Source of the DNA: Hypsibius dujardini
Taxonomy: Eukaryota > Tardigrada > Eutardigrada > Parachela > Hypsibiidae
Assembly (NCBI GenBank): GCA_001579985.1
Contig: LRSR01014652.1
Coordinates: 1 to 64,000, forward strand
Direction: 5' to 3'
DNA: 64,000 nt
Positions within the stretch are counted from its first letter, which is position 1; every line of letters begins with the position of its first letter. Below the pieces are notes generated by a model, which saw only the letters and a list, made by a program, of their open reading frames with translations, ran no database searches and was not told the DNA's origin. Shown here piece by piece: positions 1 to 11,626 of the stretch. A program made the position numbers and the translations under genes.

Positions 1-29
1 GTCTGTGTCTGTGTCTGTGTCTGTGTCTG

Positions 30-64
<35 letters not shown>

Positions 65-118
65 GTTGTCTGTGTTGTCTGTGTGTCTGTGTGTCTGTGT
101 GTCTGTGTGTGTGTCTTT
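1..118. repeat. TGTC/TGTGTC microsatellite
   Basis: Near-pure TGTC and TGTGTC repeats at the left edge of the window. They lie in the intron just upstream of the first visible RBFA exon and read as TGTC on that gene's sense strand. Confidence 0.95.
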
Positions 119-237
119 CTGCCTATCTCTCCATTAGTCTCTACGTGTGCCGACAAATCAGTTTGTGTTTTTGCCACCGCTCGTGTGTGGGAGGATATGC
201 GATCTTCGCAGTTCGCCATTCAGGTATTGTCTTCCAG

Positions 238-811
238 GTGCGGTACGACAATGCTCAAAACCAACTAAGTATTTTTTGGACGCCAAAGGGAACGGAAGAG
301 GAGGATCGATTAGTTCATCAAATGCTCATCCGCCTTGCCCCAAAACTTCGGTGAGTTTAATTTAGCATTCAATGATTCGAATGAGTGGAAGGAATGTTTT
401 GGGGACCGGTTAAAATTTTGAAAAGTTGGAAATCAAGTACCGCGTGCCTATTTTCTCAGAAAGCAACTGTCCGACCAGCAGCTGGTCGGCACTATCCCCA
501 AGCTGGAGTTCTTGCGCGACAGAACCGCCCTCCTCTTCCGCACCCTAGAAGCCAGCTTCGGGCAAGTCGATTACGGACCGGTGGACGACGATGCTGATGA
601 AGTCGGTGAGGTCGGCTGTGAAGTGGCCGTAGCAGCCAGTCCCATTTTGGGCATCATCAAGGTGCGCACGGAGGAGAAAGAAGTGGACGTGTTCCGGTTG
701 AATGAGGTGCCGGAGAAGCGAACTGACACCGGTGGGATTGATCGGAAGGCGCTGCTGGAGCAGTTGCACAGCACACCGCGAGTGGCCTTCAAGAAACGGG
801 AACGGGCGTAG
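238..811 (+). CDS. RBFA: Ribosome-binding factor A, mitochondrial (3' part)
   Basis: Seen: two exons, 238-350 and 460-811, joined through a split Arg codon (CG|A), with donor GTGAGT and acceptor TTTTCTCAG; the stop is TAG at 809-811. The 5' exons lie outside the window. The first exon has the RbfA KH-like core (LSIFWTPKGTEEED), where the human protein has its CRAYWKTT strand. The next part, QLSDQQLVGTIPKLEFLRD, matches the family pattern of helix followed by a strand ending in V/L-F-x-D. The C-terminal GIDRKALLEQL resembles the GIDHEAL segment of animal RBFA. Known: RBFA matures the 3' minor domain of mitochondrial small-subunit rRNA. Inferred: the acceptor at 236-237 is the best of three nearby AGs, so the first exon could start slightly earlier. 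Confidence 0.75.
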
Positions 812-959
812 TGATTCGTTTTTTACATTTCTAAAGTGGCAGAATACTTGTTGGCCTGCACGGATCACACAGTGCACTGTTTAAGTCTGTAATCCGGTTG
901 AAGTATTGAAAAACATCCGACAGTAGGTACAAACGCTATATAAAATCATGCTCTGTTAT

Positions 960-1002
960 GGAATAAGCCGAATTGGCTTATTCCAAGACAGGAGAGAATA
1001 AA
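960..1002 (+). terminator. 3' end hairpin and polyadenylation signal of RBFA
   Basis: A perfect 10-bp hairpin (GGAATAAGCC, 5-base loop, GGCTTATTCC) at 960-984 is followed by AATAAA at 997-1002, about 190 bp after the RBFA stop. This fits a 3' processing region. A role for the hairpin is not shown. Confidence 0.55.
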
Positions 1003-1105
1003 TACCAGCCAGACTGCCTGTTTTGTCTTTTAATTTTATTTCATCATTAACTATACAAGCCAAAGCTAAAAAACAGTGACTCAAACGTATAGTGTAGAAT
1101 TATAC

Positions 1106-1809
1106 CTTTAAGGGCAACCCGGCGCTTTGAAATCACCCAAAAATCTCGCCGGGTCGCCAGCCGCGGTGGCCATGGATGATTGTTATCGTGTCCCGGTCTA
1201 ATTTTTTATAACTCCTTCTTGAGTTGGCAAACTTTTATCTTTTTCAGTTTTTCAAAAAAAAATACGTCATCGGACGTAGTCGTCCCTCTCAGGCACTCTT
1301 TTGATAACTTTGAATGGCGAATATCTTCTGATTAACCTCGTTTTGCACTTTTCTGATAATTATTTAAAATTGCAGCCTTCGAAATTCAACGTTTTCAGCT
1401 GACTGGTCTAGTTACAGAGTAAAGTTTGAGAAGCTCAGCGACCCAAGTTCATCCCATCCCAAAATAAGTTTTTTTTTTACGGTTCTTCCTCTTTTTCTCT
1501 GTAATGCATCTTGCTAACTCAAAACGCTGAATTTTGAAGGTTGCAATTTTAAATGCCTATCGGAAAAGTGCAAAACGAGGTTAATCAGAAGATATTCGCC
1601 ATTCAAAGTTATCAAAAGAGTGCCCGAGAGTGACGGCTACGTCCGATGACGTCATAGGATTTTTTTTTCAAAAATTGAAAAGGACAAAAAGTTTGCCAAC
1701 TCAAAGAGTCATAAAAAAATTGGAACACGGAAAGAATAATCCATGTTCACTGTGGCTGGCGACCCGGCGAGATGGAAGGACGATTTCAAAGCGCCGCGTT
1801 GCCTTTCAG
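1106..1809. mobile_element. Long inverted-repeat (foldback/MITE-type) element
   Basis: Arms at about 1106-1400 and 1518-1809 are reverse complements of each other with high identity by eye. Both contain GTTGGCAAACTTT, CGTCATCGGACGTAG and CTTTTGATAACTTTGAATGG. The central spacer is about 115 bp and there is no convincing ORF. The ends (CTTTAAGGGCAAC and its counterpart) are less well conserved, so the exact boundaries and any target-site duplication are uncertain. Confidence 0.8.
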
Positions 1810-2719
1810 TTGTTTTAGTTTTGCCATTCCTAGACAGGCGCTTTACACAGCGAGAGATAGCGGGGAAGCAACGAAAATGAGTTACTCTTACTTAGTTTCC
1901 CATGAAAACTAAAAAAATTAGACTGAGCAATTCTAATTGAGGCATAGAATAGTTGTGCGATCAATCTACAGTTCGACGCCAGTAATTATAAAGTCCTCGA
2001 AGGGAGCGCACCCAGAAGCTGAAGAAAATGTTCCTTTATACTCCAAAATACCAGAAATCAAAACAGTGCATTCTCCTAAAAATGCCGGTCTGACTTCTAA
2101 GACCATAAATCAACAAAACCGATAATATAAACCGTGAAAAAGGAAAAGAGGACTGTGGCTCAGCGCAGATCGCAAATGTAAGAGCCAAAAAAATTGTAAA
2201 GAAAAGAAAACAGAAGTCCACATCATTAACAACACACACACACACACACACAACGGATGCAAAAGAGAAAAGGAAGGAGCATTCTTTAAACTAAACTAGC
2301 ACGGACCTATAAAACCGGTAACAGGTCTTACAGGTGACGACGAGAGACAGAGAGAGTCAAAAAAACAAAGGATAGACTGCCTACGGTCAAACGGGCACAT
2401 CTATCACCAATTTCGGCGAAGTAGGGGGAGGGAGGGCACTAGAGGATGATTGCCAGTTTCCTGGCAGACCCTCCCGCTTGTCAGCGTGGCCAGAAAGAAG
2501 ATGATTGCCTTTCGGCGTTTGCTTGGAAACATATAAGAAGATGCAGTGATAAAGAGGTAAGAAAAAATGGTCCACACCCATCGAGACCCACATCAGCCAG
2601 CAACAGGTAGATGAGAAGTTCCCATCGAAAGGTAATTCCGTCCAGTTGAGGTAGTTCATTCCGATCCCCAAGGTAAGAAGCATTGAACGGAATCATGGTC
2701 GGGCAGTCCGCAGATATGC
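1810..2719. other. Intergenic / 3' flank of the NHL gene, no gene seen
   Basis: Contains an (AC)n microsatellite at about 2231-2252. The hydrophobic minus-strand frames at 2390-2690 lack joinable splice sites and are probably 3' UTR of the NHL gene. Nothing else is supported. Confidence 0.5.
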
Positions 2720-5081
2720 CTAATGGGAAGCCTTGGAGGAGGGCTTGGACTCAAGGGCTTCATCGAAGGCCGACGGCAACGGCCACTGCAGCGATCGAGT
2801 CGTTCGTGGGAGAACCGGAGGTGGAGACCCGGGAACACGGAGGAGATTGGTCAGGAGAACAATGTTGTTGTTGGTCGCTACAGATACAAAGATAAAAAGG
2901 CAGACTCAGCGTGGAATAACGGTGATTACTAATTTCAGATATAGAGATGCTAAAAAGATCATACCAGCAGTGATGAGATTACCCTCAGGAGTCATGAACA
3001 GTCCGCAGCAGCGGCTCACCTGTACGCAAAAAACGATTGTCCTTTTAGCGACACCGATGAGGAAGAGAAGGAAGTTCAACGTAACACAAAGCACAGGTAG
3101 ATTTATTCAAAAGATTTTCTTTGAATGGTCTAAAAAATCATTTTTTAAATTTGAAATAAGCACTTTTATCTAACATGACAATTGCAGGACAAAATATTTT
3201 AATTAAATAAGCTTTGCGGCGAATTTCCATTTAATTTGAGTTTAAATAAACAGACAGACCGATTTTAGTTTTTTTAAGTGCAATTTCCGGAGAAGATATT
3301 TTTATAAACAAAATTTTGCGATGAATTAATATTTTCTTTAAATGTCAATGCCTTACTTGAACATCAACAATTCAGACAAACAGTCAGTGAGCTCATTAGC
3401 GGGGGGGGGGGGTTAATACCTTCATATGTGGCAGCTCATAATCGGCCAGTAGCTTCCCTTGGGGGCTCCAGACTGACACGTGGAAGCGATTGCCGTGAGT
3501 GTCCGCCACCACCACGTCCCCGCTCTCGGCGACATCGATGCCGTTGGGGTAGAAGATGATGCCGGGGTGCTCGCTGCCGATGCGTTGGATCAGTGCACCG
3601 CGACAGTCAAACACGCAGACGCAGTGTCCGAGGAAGTCACAGATATAAAAGGTCTCGTTCACCACCAGCACGTCCGACGGCTCCTCCATCACTTTCTCCA
3701 GTGTGAAGTGGTACAGCACCTTGCCCTCCTGGGTCATGACAACGCACGACGCCGGTTGATTCTCGATCGCCACAATCTACAGAAAGAGGTCAGGACCGTT
3801 GTTGAGGGAAACGGGAAGCTAACTAACAGTCAGAGAGAGAGAGAGAGGAGCAGAGATAGTCAAACCGACAGGTAGACAGACAGACAGATTAACAGAGAGT
3901 TAGACAGATAGACAGTCAGACAAAGACACAGGCAGGCATACAGGTAGAGTGACAGACAGACAGACAGACACAGAGAGTCATACCAGTCCCCGGTAAACCG
4001 TCAAGCCAACAAACAACGTCTGGCGTATCTGGCGTATCTGGCTGTAGAAATCGCCATGGCGAGAGAAGATTTGCAAGCGCGAACAATCTCGGCCTGAGAG
4101 AACAAAAACTGTTATTTCCAGTAGAAGCCAATCACATGCACTTTTAAACACCATCCTTCCATACCGCGATCGCTGACCACCACACGGTCCAGGGTCTCAA
4201 TGTACGCCACCTTGCGCGGCTGCCACAGGCGACCTTTGCGGTATCCACTGGTGCCCCAAGAAAAGAGCAGGGATCCCTTCTGGTCGAACACCTGGATGCG
4301 ATTGTTCATCGTGTCTAAACCAAAAGAGGCGAAACAGGCCAAGCAATTATTAGCGACCATTCGGCTGGTACGGCTTTCCAAAATCGAAATTCGAACTGAC
4401 CGGCAACGATGATTTCCCCGGTTGGCCCCAGACAAAAGCCATGCGGCGAATCTAACTGACCGGGAGCTCCACCGGTCTCTCCAAATCGGGATCTAAAACA
4501 TGATGTTATTGGTTATTGCTGAATGCTACGATCCCCGGTTAAACAAGACCCACGATAGAAGACACCAAACTGCATCAGACAGGGACAACGCGAGAATCAA
4601 AAGAACCGGAACTCGGAAGCCAGGGACAAACGTGTGGGTAGGCAGCTTGACGTACAGTATTCAGACATATCTACTCTACAGACATAACTGTTTTAGAAAG
4701 ATTTAGACAGGCCTGATCTTCACAGGCTGATCTCGACAGACAACGAAACGGACCAACAGAGATTCCCAACAGAAAGAGATAGATTGACACCATGATGGGC
4801 AGGAAGACATCAACAACTGACATAGAGGCAGACCGGTGTAGATGATTTACAAACTGATCTAGACACATGCATTTCTGATAGTCGGACACATTGATAAACG
4901 GATAGACATCTCCAACACAGACAGATAGACACAGTGGTCAGACAGACATGACAGATATGGGCATACACAGAAGCATAACTGATTCAGGAAAACAGAGTGA
5001 AATAGATACATCCAACTCTGGTGGACCAACAGTGCAATGAGCAGATACACATTTCTCACAGACAGACTTACAGACAGACTT

Positions 5082-5118
<37 letters not shown>

Positions 5119-6987
5119 GATAGACTGACACGCCTCATTAAGGCAGTCAGGCATAACTAATATGGACACAGACATAACTGATAGACATATGCGGTAATAG
5201 ACTCATATGCATTCAGGTAAAGTAAACAGTTAGACTGTGAGGTATTCTCACAGCATCTCTAGTTCCTTCCGCGGGACCATCATACGATCCATGGCTTGCG
5301 GCAACGGCGCCATCCCAAAGGAGCTTCCGATATGTTGCACTCTGCCGCCGAACGAACTGTTGCGGTACGGATTGACGTGCATGCTGTTGCCGCGGTCCCG
5401 GTCCTGCTGGTGATCACCACCACTACCGCCATAGTGCCGTGCACGGGAGAAGTCGCGATCGCGTTGTCCGTGCTGCTGGTAGCCCCCACCACCACCGCTG
5501 CCGGATATCCCGTAACCCAGACTGCTGCTGCTTTCTCCGTTGGCGTAATGCTGGCCGCCGCCACTCCCATACCCCCTGCTGTGGTGGGACGACATCGACA
5601 TCATCGAACTGCTCGCATCGCGATGAGTAATAGCCACCTGCAAGCCGTACTCCGCATCTACGGGAGACAAACAGCAACAATTAGGCATAAAACAATGACA
5701 GTATATTTTTAATATAATTATTTAATACTATAACACTACTAAGTGCAATAAATGAATTAAAAACCACAAATGTCTGGTTTTGGCAACAATGCCCATCCCC
5801 GTAAGTAACGAGAAGAAAACGCCAACGCCAAAAGTCGCGTGACTGTTGGAATCGCGCCAAAAACGTGTCTCGCTAATCCAAGTAGAGGACCAAAGATGTG
5901 ATTCCAATTCCAATTCCAATTTGATTTAATATAACACAGTACCGGAAAACAGCGGGTTTGTTTTAAATTAAACCATGTTCGATTTTATTTAAAATCAGAC
6001 TTTGGTCACTGACTGAAAATTAAATTAAAATTAAATACACTAAATCAATTAGCATTTCAAATGCTGATGAAAAAAATAAGTTTGCCTTTTATCTATTCTT
6101 GTTTGTATTTTAATTCAACTCTGATTTATAATACTGAAAAAGAGCATTTAGATTTAAAATTAAATCATCTTTAATGTAATTTAAAACGAAACGTTGGAGT
6201 TCTGTGGCGTTGGAGTCTTTGGTCACGACTTGAATTGTTAATTTAAATTCAGAATACGTACAGTATGAGGGAATGGCTCTGGAATGGGCCAGCGGGAGGC
6301 AGGGGGCGCTCTATCGCAAATTAATCGAAAACAGATGAGTCCCCACATAGTCAGCGACCTCTATAGTGAGCTTTTTTCAACCGTCCAATTATTTTGTTTT
6401 TTTAAACATGTTCCCGTAACCTTTCTTGATATCTGATTCGCGTTTCTGTGTGGAAGTTCTAATTCCCAGGGTGGCCCATGCCAGGGTACGGGAAATTCAA
6501 GTGGCCCACTCCAGGACTGCTCCCTCATACTATTGAAACAGCACTAAAAACACTCACAGGGATTGAGATGGCCGCCTTCTGGTTCGACAAACCCGAGGTC
6601 CGACGGTGACCGGCTATTACTGCCGCCGCCCATCTTGCCGTGTTGCAGCTGTCGGATGGGATTCTGCTGCTGCTGCAGCATGAGCGGCTCCCCCATCATC
6701 ATCAGGCCCCGTTGTTGTTGTTGATCGCCCCGTCGACGGCGATCCTGCGTCACCACAGCAGGCTCGCCCCAGGTCGTGCTGCCGTCCGTGCTGCGTCCGC
6801 TGGATCCGCCATTGTTGTTGTTGCTGCTGCGGTGATGACTGTTGTTGTTGCTCCACACGCCCATGTGGGAGGCGCCACTGCTCAGCTCCGACATGGAGGA
6901 CCGCGATGACGACCTCGAGGAGGGATGGAAGGACGAGGGATGCGGGTGGTGATGGGGATGGTGTTGCGGCAGATGTCCGTGAAGCAT
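2720..6987 (-). CDS. NHL-repeat protein of the TRIM-NHL family (nhl-1/thin-like)
   Basis: Exons on the minus strand: 6987-6558, 5657-5252, 4492-4401, 4314-4165, 4093-3984, 3776-3420, 3019-2965, 2877-2720. They total 1758 nt (585 aa) with every phase consistent. The first roughly 275 residues are low complexity: His/Pro, Ser/Arg, Asn/Gln and Gly/Ser runs. The C-terminal half is an NHL beta-propeller: GQLDSPHGFCLGPTGEII, MNNRIQVFDQKGSLLFSWG, VAIENQP, VCVFDCRGALIQRIG, FYPNGIDVAESGDVVVAD, HGNRFHV, then VSRCCGL. This order and the VSRCCGL end are typical of the nhl-1/thin group. Known: NHL propellers bind RNA or protein partners, and family members usually carry an N-terminal RING and B-box. Neither is visible here. 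The ATG at 6987 lies just inside an exon with a good acceptor (7016), so coding exons further upstream cannot be excluded. Several introns carry GACA arrays. Confidence 0.85.
3833..3972. repeat. GAGA/GACA simple-sequence array
   Basis: Purine-rich GAGA, then CAGA/GACA repeats, in the NHL-gene intron between the 3984-4093 and 3420-3776 exons. It reads TGTC on the sense (minus) strand. Confidence 0.85.
4680..5130. repeat. Degenerate GACA array
   Basis: Imperfect CAGACA/GATAGACA repeats, purest at about 5060-5120, in the NHL-gene intron 4493-5251. It reads TGTC on the sense (minus) strand. Confidence 0.85.
6262..6531. mobile_element. Small inverted-repeat element in NHL intron
   Basis: The left end AGTATGAGGGA..TGGC..CTGGAATGGGCCA and the right end TGGCCCACTCCAGGACTGC..TCCCTCATACT are imperfect inverted repeats of about 35 bp, bounding 270 bp. 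A MITE is the simplest reading. The centre is unrelated and has no ORF. Confidence 0.5.
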
Positions 6988-7015
6988 ATTTCCGCTCAGG
7001 GCGCGACCGACCGGC

Positions 7016-8344
7016 CTGGAAGGTGGGGGCAAAATAAATAATTCCCGGATTCGGAAGGAGATAAATTAAAATGATAAAAAGGTGTGAGGCCGTCACAGGG
7101 AAGTGAAATATGACGCAACGGCTGGCCTCTCGGGTGAAAATTCAAGATGAGCGCATGGATGATGAAAAAGTAAAAGAGGGCGACAACAACGAGCGTCGCA
7201 GGTGGATGTTTTGAGAAGAAGAGAAAGAACGTGGAGAGGGAGGACGATCAAGATAAATTTCACTTGGGATTTTCATTGAGGCGAAAAGCGACCAATCACA
7301 GCGCACTGAAAAAGCTTGATTTTTGACGATAGGTGGCGCCCAATTCGGACATCCTACACGGCACCCCACACTACACATTAGTGTTGATTAAATATCCTCT
7401 CGAATTTAAATAAAATGAACAACATATTTAAATTGCCTGGCGAATCGTATTTAAATAGACTTCCGGGCTATTTAAAAGAAAAAAGACTGATTTTAGCTAT
7501 TTAAAATATGAATTTGAATTAAAATTGCTTACGATTTTAATTGTTTTGGCCCAATTTAATTTAATTTAAATTAAAAAATCGGCACGTTTTAAATTAACCT
7601 CGGTTTTAAATTAAATTAAAATCGGGGTTTTTTAATGAAAAGGCCGTTTTTGGCTATTTTAAATATCATTTTAATTAAACTTAAACAACACTACCACACA
7701 TCGCCAGCTGTGATTTGTGAATTGTCTTCGCTAACGATGTTTTTTTGTTGTCTGTAAATGGTCTGTGCCCTCAAAATTTACAAAAAAGCTTTTTTATTTA
7801 TTAAATCCTATCATCCTATCTATCGTTCTAAGAATTCTCTGGGCGTGGCAGTGCCACTGCTGTGTGTGTGGCACTGGCAGCGTTGATTTTGAGTTTCGAC
7901 TTCCGAGTCATGGACGATTCAGCAGTCACGTCAGCTGATGATGACGAACCGACTCGAGTCATCGTGACTCGACCACTTTATCGATTTCCGGTGCCAGTTT
8001 CCAATTTTTTGGCAGCCATCCGGTCCCTATCCCCTCTCTCTCTCTCCGTGCCTGTTTCTCTCTCTCGCTTGTTTGTCTCTGCGATTAGATCGCCGCAAAC
8101 ATCTTCGCTCCCCTTGTCTGGCTGGATCAAGTGAAAAAACGCTGACGCGGCCTGCACGTCTGCCTCACTACGAGCACAACAGGTGAGTGCGTGTGAGTGT
8201 TGAGTCGCGATCTTTTCTCTTTTGCATTTTCGCATTTTCGGATTTTCGGCTTTTCGGCATTCGCACTTTTAATTTCCGGCATCTTTTTTCCCAGGCTTCC
8301 CACGGCCCTCTCCCTCTCCTCCACCCCACCCATCCGCTGTAATA
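7016..8344. other. Divergent intergenic region between NHL gene and FABP
   Basis: No gene is seen. About 7390-7690 is a TTTAAATT/ATTAAATT-rich tract. About 8030-8080 is pyrimidine-rich (CTCTCTCTC). Both neighbours point away from it, so it should contain both promoters. No clear TATA box was found. Confidence 0.5.
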
Positions 8345-9349
8345 ATGGCTGACATCACCGGCACCTACAAACTCACGAGCAGCGAGCATTTCGACGATTA
8401 TTTGAAGGCCGTCGGTGAGTTGGGGAAGCTTTTTTCCTCCTGAACTGAGCTGAAGAGCTCTCTACTTCCGGGTCGCGTCGCCGTCCGAAAAAGCCCGATA
8501 CTTGCTAGCCTTTTCCGCCACCGTTTCTCATTTTCATAATCTTCCCTCCGTATTGTAGGTGTCAACTTTATCCTGCGAAAGTTGGCGACCACCGTCGAGT
8601 AAGCATAGGAAAGGCATTTTAATTGCGTGAAAGTATTTTTCTCATGATTCGATTTTAATTTTCCTCCTCCTCAGATCCGCGACGGTTGAGATCACCAAGA
8701 ACGGCGAGGAGTACACCATCAAGACTACCACCGCTGTGAAGAGCGCGGAGATCAAATTCAAGCTGGGCGAACCGTTCACGGAGCACACGATGGACGGTCG
8801 TGACGTTGAGGTACCGTACATGTCGGCGTACTTGATTGGTTGATTGATTGATTGATGGATTTTGTCTGGCTGGTTTGCCGGTCGATTCAGTGTGTCGATT
8901 GATTGTTTGATTGGAGTGTTGGTTAGGAAACTCAATATTGCGTTTCGGTTTGTCCCTCGTTTTTTATTTGACTACTTTTTAGAGTTTGTTGGTCGCTGGA
9001 TTGATTCGAATTGCCTTGTTCATGCTTCAAGGCCACTTATCTGTTATGAAATTCCGACTCATTGGTAAGAAAATGTATGACTCATTTTTTCCTGTTTTTA
9101 GACAACGTTCACTCTGGAAGGTAATCTCTTGAAGCAAGTTCAGCACGACATCAAGGGCGGATTCGACTCGTTCTCCGACCGGGAATTCAACGGGGATGAA
9201 CTTATCACTGTAAGAACCTTACCGGAAGCTGAGATTTATCTTTTGTTTGGTTTGTGTCCACTGCTGCGGTCCCTGATGTTCTCCCATTTGCCTTACAGAC
9301 GATGCGCTGCAAGGATGCCGTCGCAGTCCGAAAGTACAAGAAGGAATGA
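8345..9349 (+). CDS. Cytosolic fatty-acid-binding protein (iLBP family)
   Basis: Five exons: 8345-8414, 8559-8598, 8675-8810, 9102-9209, 9299-9349. They total 405 nt (134 aa), the usual iLBP length, with consistent phases and canonical GT-AG sites. The protein starts MADITGTYKLTSSEHFDDYL (strand A and helix I). It continues GVNFILRKLATT, IKTTTAVKSAEIKFKLGE, FTLEGNLLKQVQ and REFNGDEL, and ends TMRCKDAVAVRKYKKE, where the family has its R-x-Y/F-K carboxylate-binding end. Known: these ten-stranded barrels carry fatty acids or retinoids in the cytosol. No signal peptide is present, which separates it from secreted tardigrade SAHS relatives of the same fold. The gene has more introns than the usual vertebrate four-exon plan. 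Confidence 0.92.
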
Positions 9350-10018
9350 TGAGGATACTCTCTCTCGGGATCTCATTTCTTCCCGTGTTTGCAGTTGATT
9401 AATTGGGCCCTGGTGTGAATGGCAGTTTTGTTGAAGTCTCCTCTGCCGCGCTCTCTTCCGGTTTTGTTTGCGTAGATGCGCGGTCCGTCTATTGATTTTC
9501 GGCGTGTGGCATGCGTGCGACTGACGATTCCGTTTGTTTGTGTGTGTACCTTTCCTTTCTGCGCCGAATCTCTTCCTCGAAAGATAGTATTTTTGTTGCT
9601 GATAAAAAAACTTCCCTTACATTTTCTGGCGGCTCGTTTGGGTCGGTCACTCACTCGGTCTCTTAGCCTTCTCGTAATTCTGGCTGGAAAAGTGCGCGAA
9701 GAAAGCCAGGTTGTAGTTCTAGTGGTCATCTCCGGACTTGTTGTGTTTCAGTAGAAAGGCATGCAGCTCAAACCCCATCAAAACCACACTGGTCACAAAA
9801 CTCCATTGGAAATGGGAAGGGTTTATTGCAACTTCCAATTGGAAATGGAAGACTAAACATCAAATCAGCTGTGCTGATTTCTCATGGTCGATAAAATTTC
9901 ACCGACATAAAAAGTAATTATTTTGCACAGCCGCCTGAATTTTACTTGAAGTTGAATACATTACGGCGTCTATAATTTCATTAGAAGTTTCTTAAATTTT
10001 ATCTAGTTCTACACGAAA
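9350..10018. other. Intergenic, FABP 3' flank and HIBCH promoter region
   Basis: No gene is seen. The plus-strand frame at 9476-9754 has no recognisable family and no splice partner. An imperfect CCATTGGAAATGGGAAG/CTTCCAATTGGAAATGG repeat lies at about 9802-9848. Confidence 0.4.
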
Positions 10019-11585
10019 ATGATTGGAGTCAAGTAAGCGGAAAGGATATTTTGCTGTGGAAAAGACATTCTATTTTATTGTTTCACGATAATTTGTTCTG
10101 TTTTTGTTTGTATAGATCGCTTCAACAACGTTCCTTGAATTTAACTCGGCTGCTTTCTTTCTCCCCTGGTCAAGCAGTGAGTTTTTCAGTGGGTATTGTG
10201 TTTTTCATGTTTAGCTTATGTTGCTGCTTTTGTGCAGGGCAGAATGGAGTATTCCGCTTCGGCTTCTACGGCAGAGCAGGAAATTATTTACTCCAAGTAC
10301 GGCGCCGTGGGAGTGATCCTGTTAAATCGGCAAAAAGCGTTGAATTCGATTAATCAGTCGATGGTGGTTTCCATGCATCAGAAGCTGAAGGTTTGTCTTG
10401 GCTCCCTCGGCGTGAATCGCGAAGCTGCATGTGTTTTGTGTAAACGGAAAGTATCACTTTGTGTGTTCGATTGATTGGGCGATTGACTGAAGTTAAGTCC
10501 TGTTCGGTGAGCAATCAATGAATCAGTTGCCCGATCTACCATCGGAGTAGCTGATCGATTGACAGATTGACTGAGTGATAACTGTCAAGACAAGGAAAGA
10601 CAATCAGCAGTCGCTTCTCGGCATTAATTCGTTGAAGCATTCTGGGTTTGCTGTTTGTGTGATAGTTCAATTGTGCTCCATCTTTGCATTTAGTCCGCTA
10701 ATACTGGTTCAGTTTTTCAGGAATGGACAATAGACGGAACCAAATTAGTGATTTGTAAAGGGTCCGGAGCGAAAGCTTTTTGCGCCGGAGGGGATGTTGT
10801 TGGTGAGACAAGGCTTAATCTGACTCCCTTTTGTGGTCACTGTTCCAGTCGGTCTGCCTCTCTTGTCTGTTTGTCCGTTTGTCTGTCTGTTTGTCTGTCT
10901 GTTAGTATGTCTTTCTAACTGTCTGTTTGTCTGCTGTCTATCTGTCTGTTGCCTGTCTGGCTCCTGTTTTTCTGTCTGGCTCTTTTTCTGTCTGTCGACA
11001 TCATTACCTGTCTCTCGCTCTGATTCTCTCTGTGCCTGGTGTCTATTCTAGAACAACATTTTTCTTTTCAGCCATTTATAATGCTGGGAAACCCGGTCAG
11101 GACAACTTGATGGGAGAATTTTTCCGTGAAGAATACATCCTTAACCATCAGATCGGAACGCTGAAAATACCATATGTTGCTTTGATTCACGGGATCACAA
11201 TGGGTGGAGTACGCAACGTTTACTTCTCTAGTGTTCATTTTGTTAATGTTCATTACTGTTTCTGCAATGGCTTTCGTATTTCCGTCTCAGGGTGTGGGAA
11301 TATCTGTTCATGGCAAGTTCCGTGTAGCCACTGAAAAGACAATGTTTGCTATGCCGGAAACGGCGATCGGATTTCTCACTGACGTCGGTGGATCGTATTT
11401 TCTTCCACGGCTGCCGGGAAATTTGGGACTCTACTTGGCTCTGACCGGTGATCGTTTGGTGGGAAAGGATGTTAAATTTGCCGGTGTGGCCACCCATTTT
11501 GTTGATGCTGCCCAGGTGAATGACTGAACGGCAAGTGATCAATCATCGGTATCAAGTATACAATTCAAGCAGCAGACAGGCAGAA

Positions 11586-11626
<41 letters not shown>

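Noticed and set aside
2390-2690. Hydrophobic minus-strand frames that look like membrane helices
   Set aside because: Two overlapping frames are equally hydrophobic, neither joins by splice phase to the NHL exons, and the gene already ends at 2720.
2906-3094. Minus-strand ORF starting MLCVTLNFLLFL, first read as a receptor helix
   Set aside because: An acceptor lies inside it at 3020. The VSRCCGL part after that acceptor is the NHL C-terminal exon and the hydrophobic part is intron.
7978-8235. Minus-strand ORFs over the FABP upstream region
   Set aside because: They derive from the CTCTCTCTC-rich 5' region and have no recognisable content.
9476-9754. Plus-strand ORF after FABP
   Set aside because: No family, no splice partners, and it falls in the FABP 3' flank.
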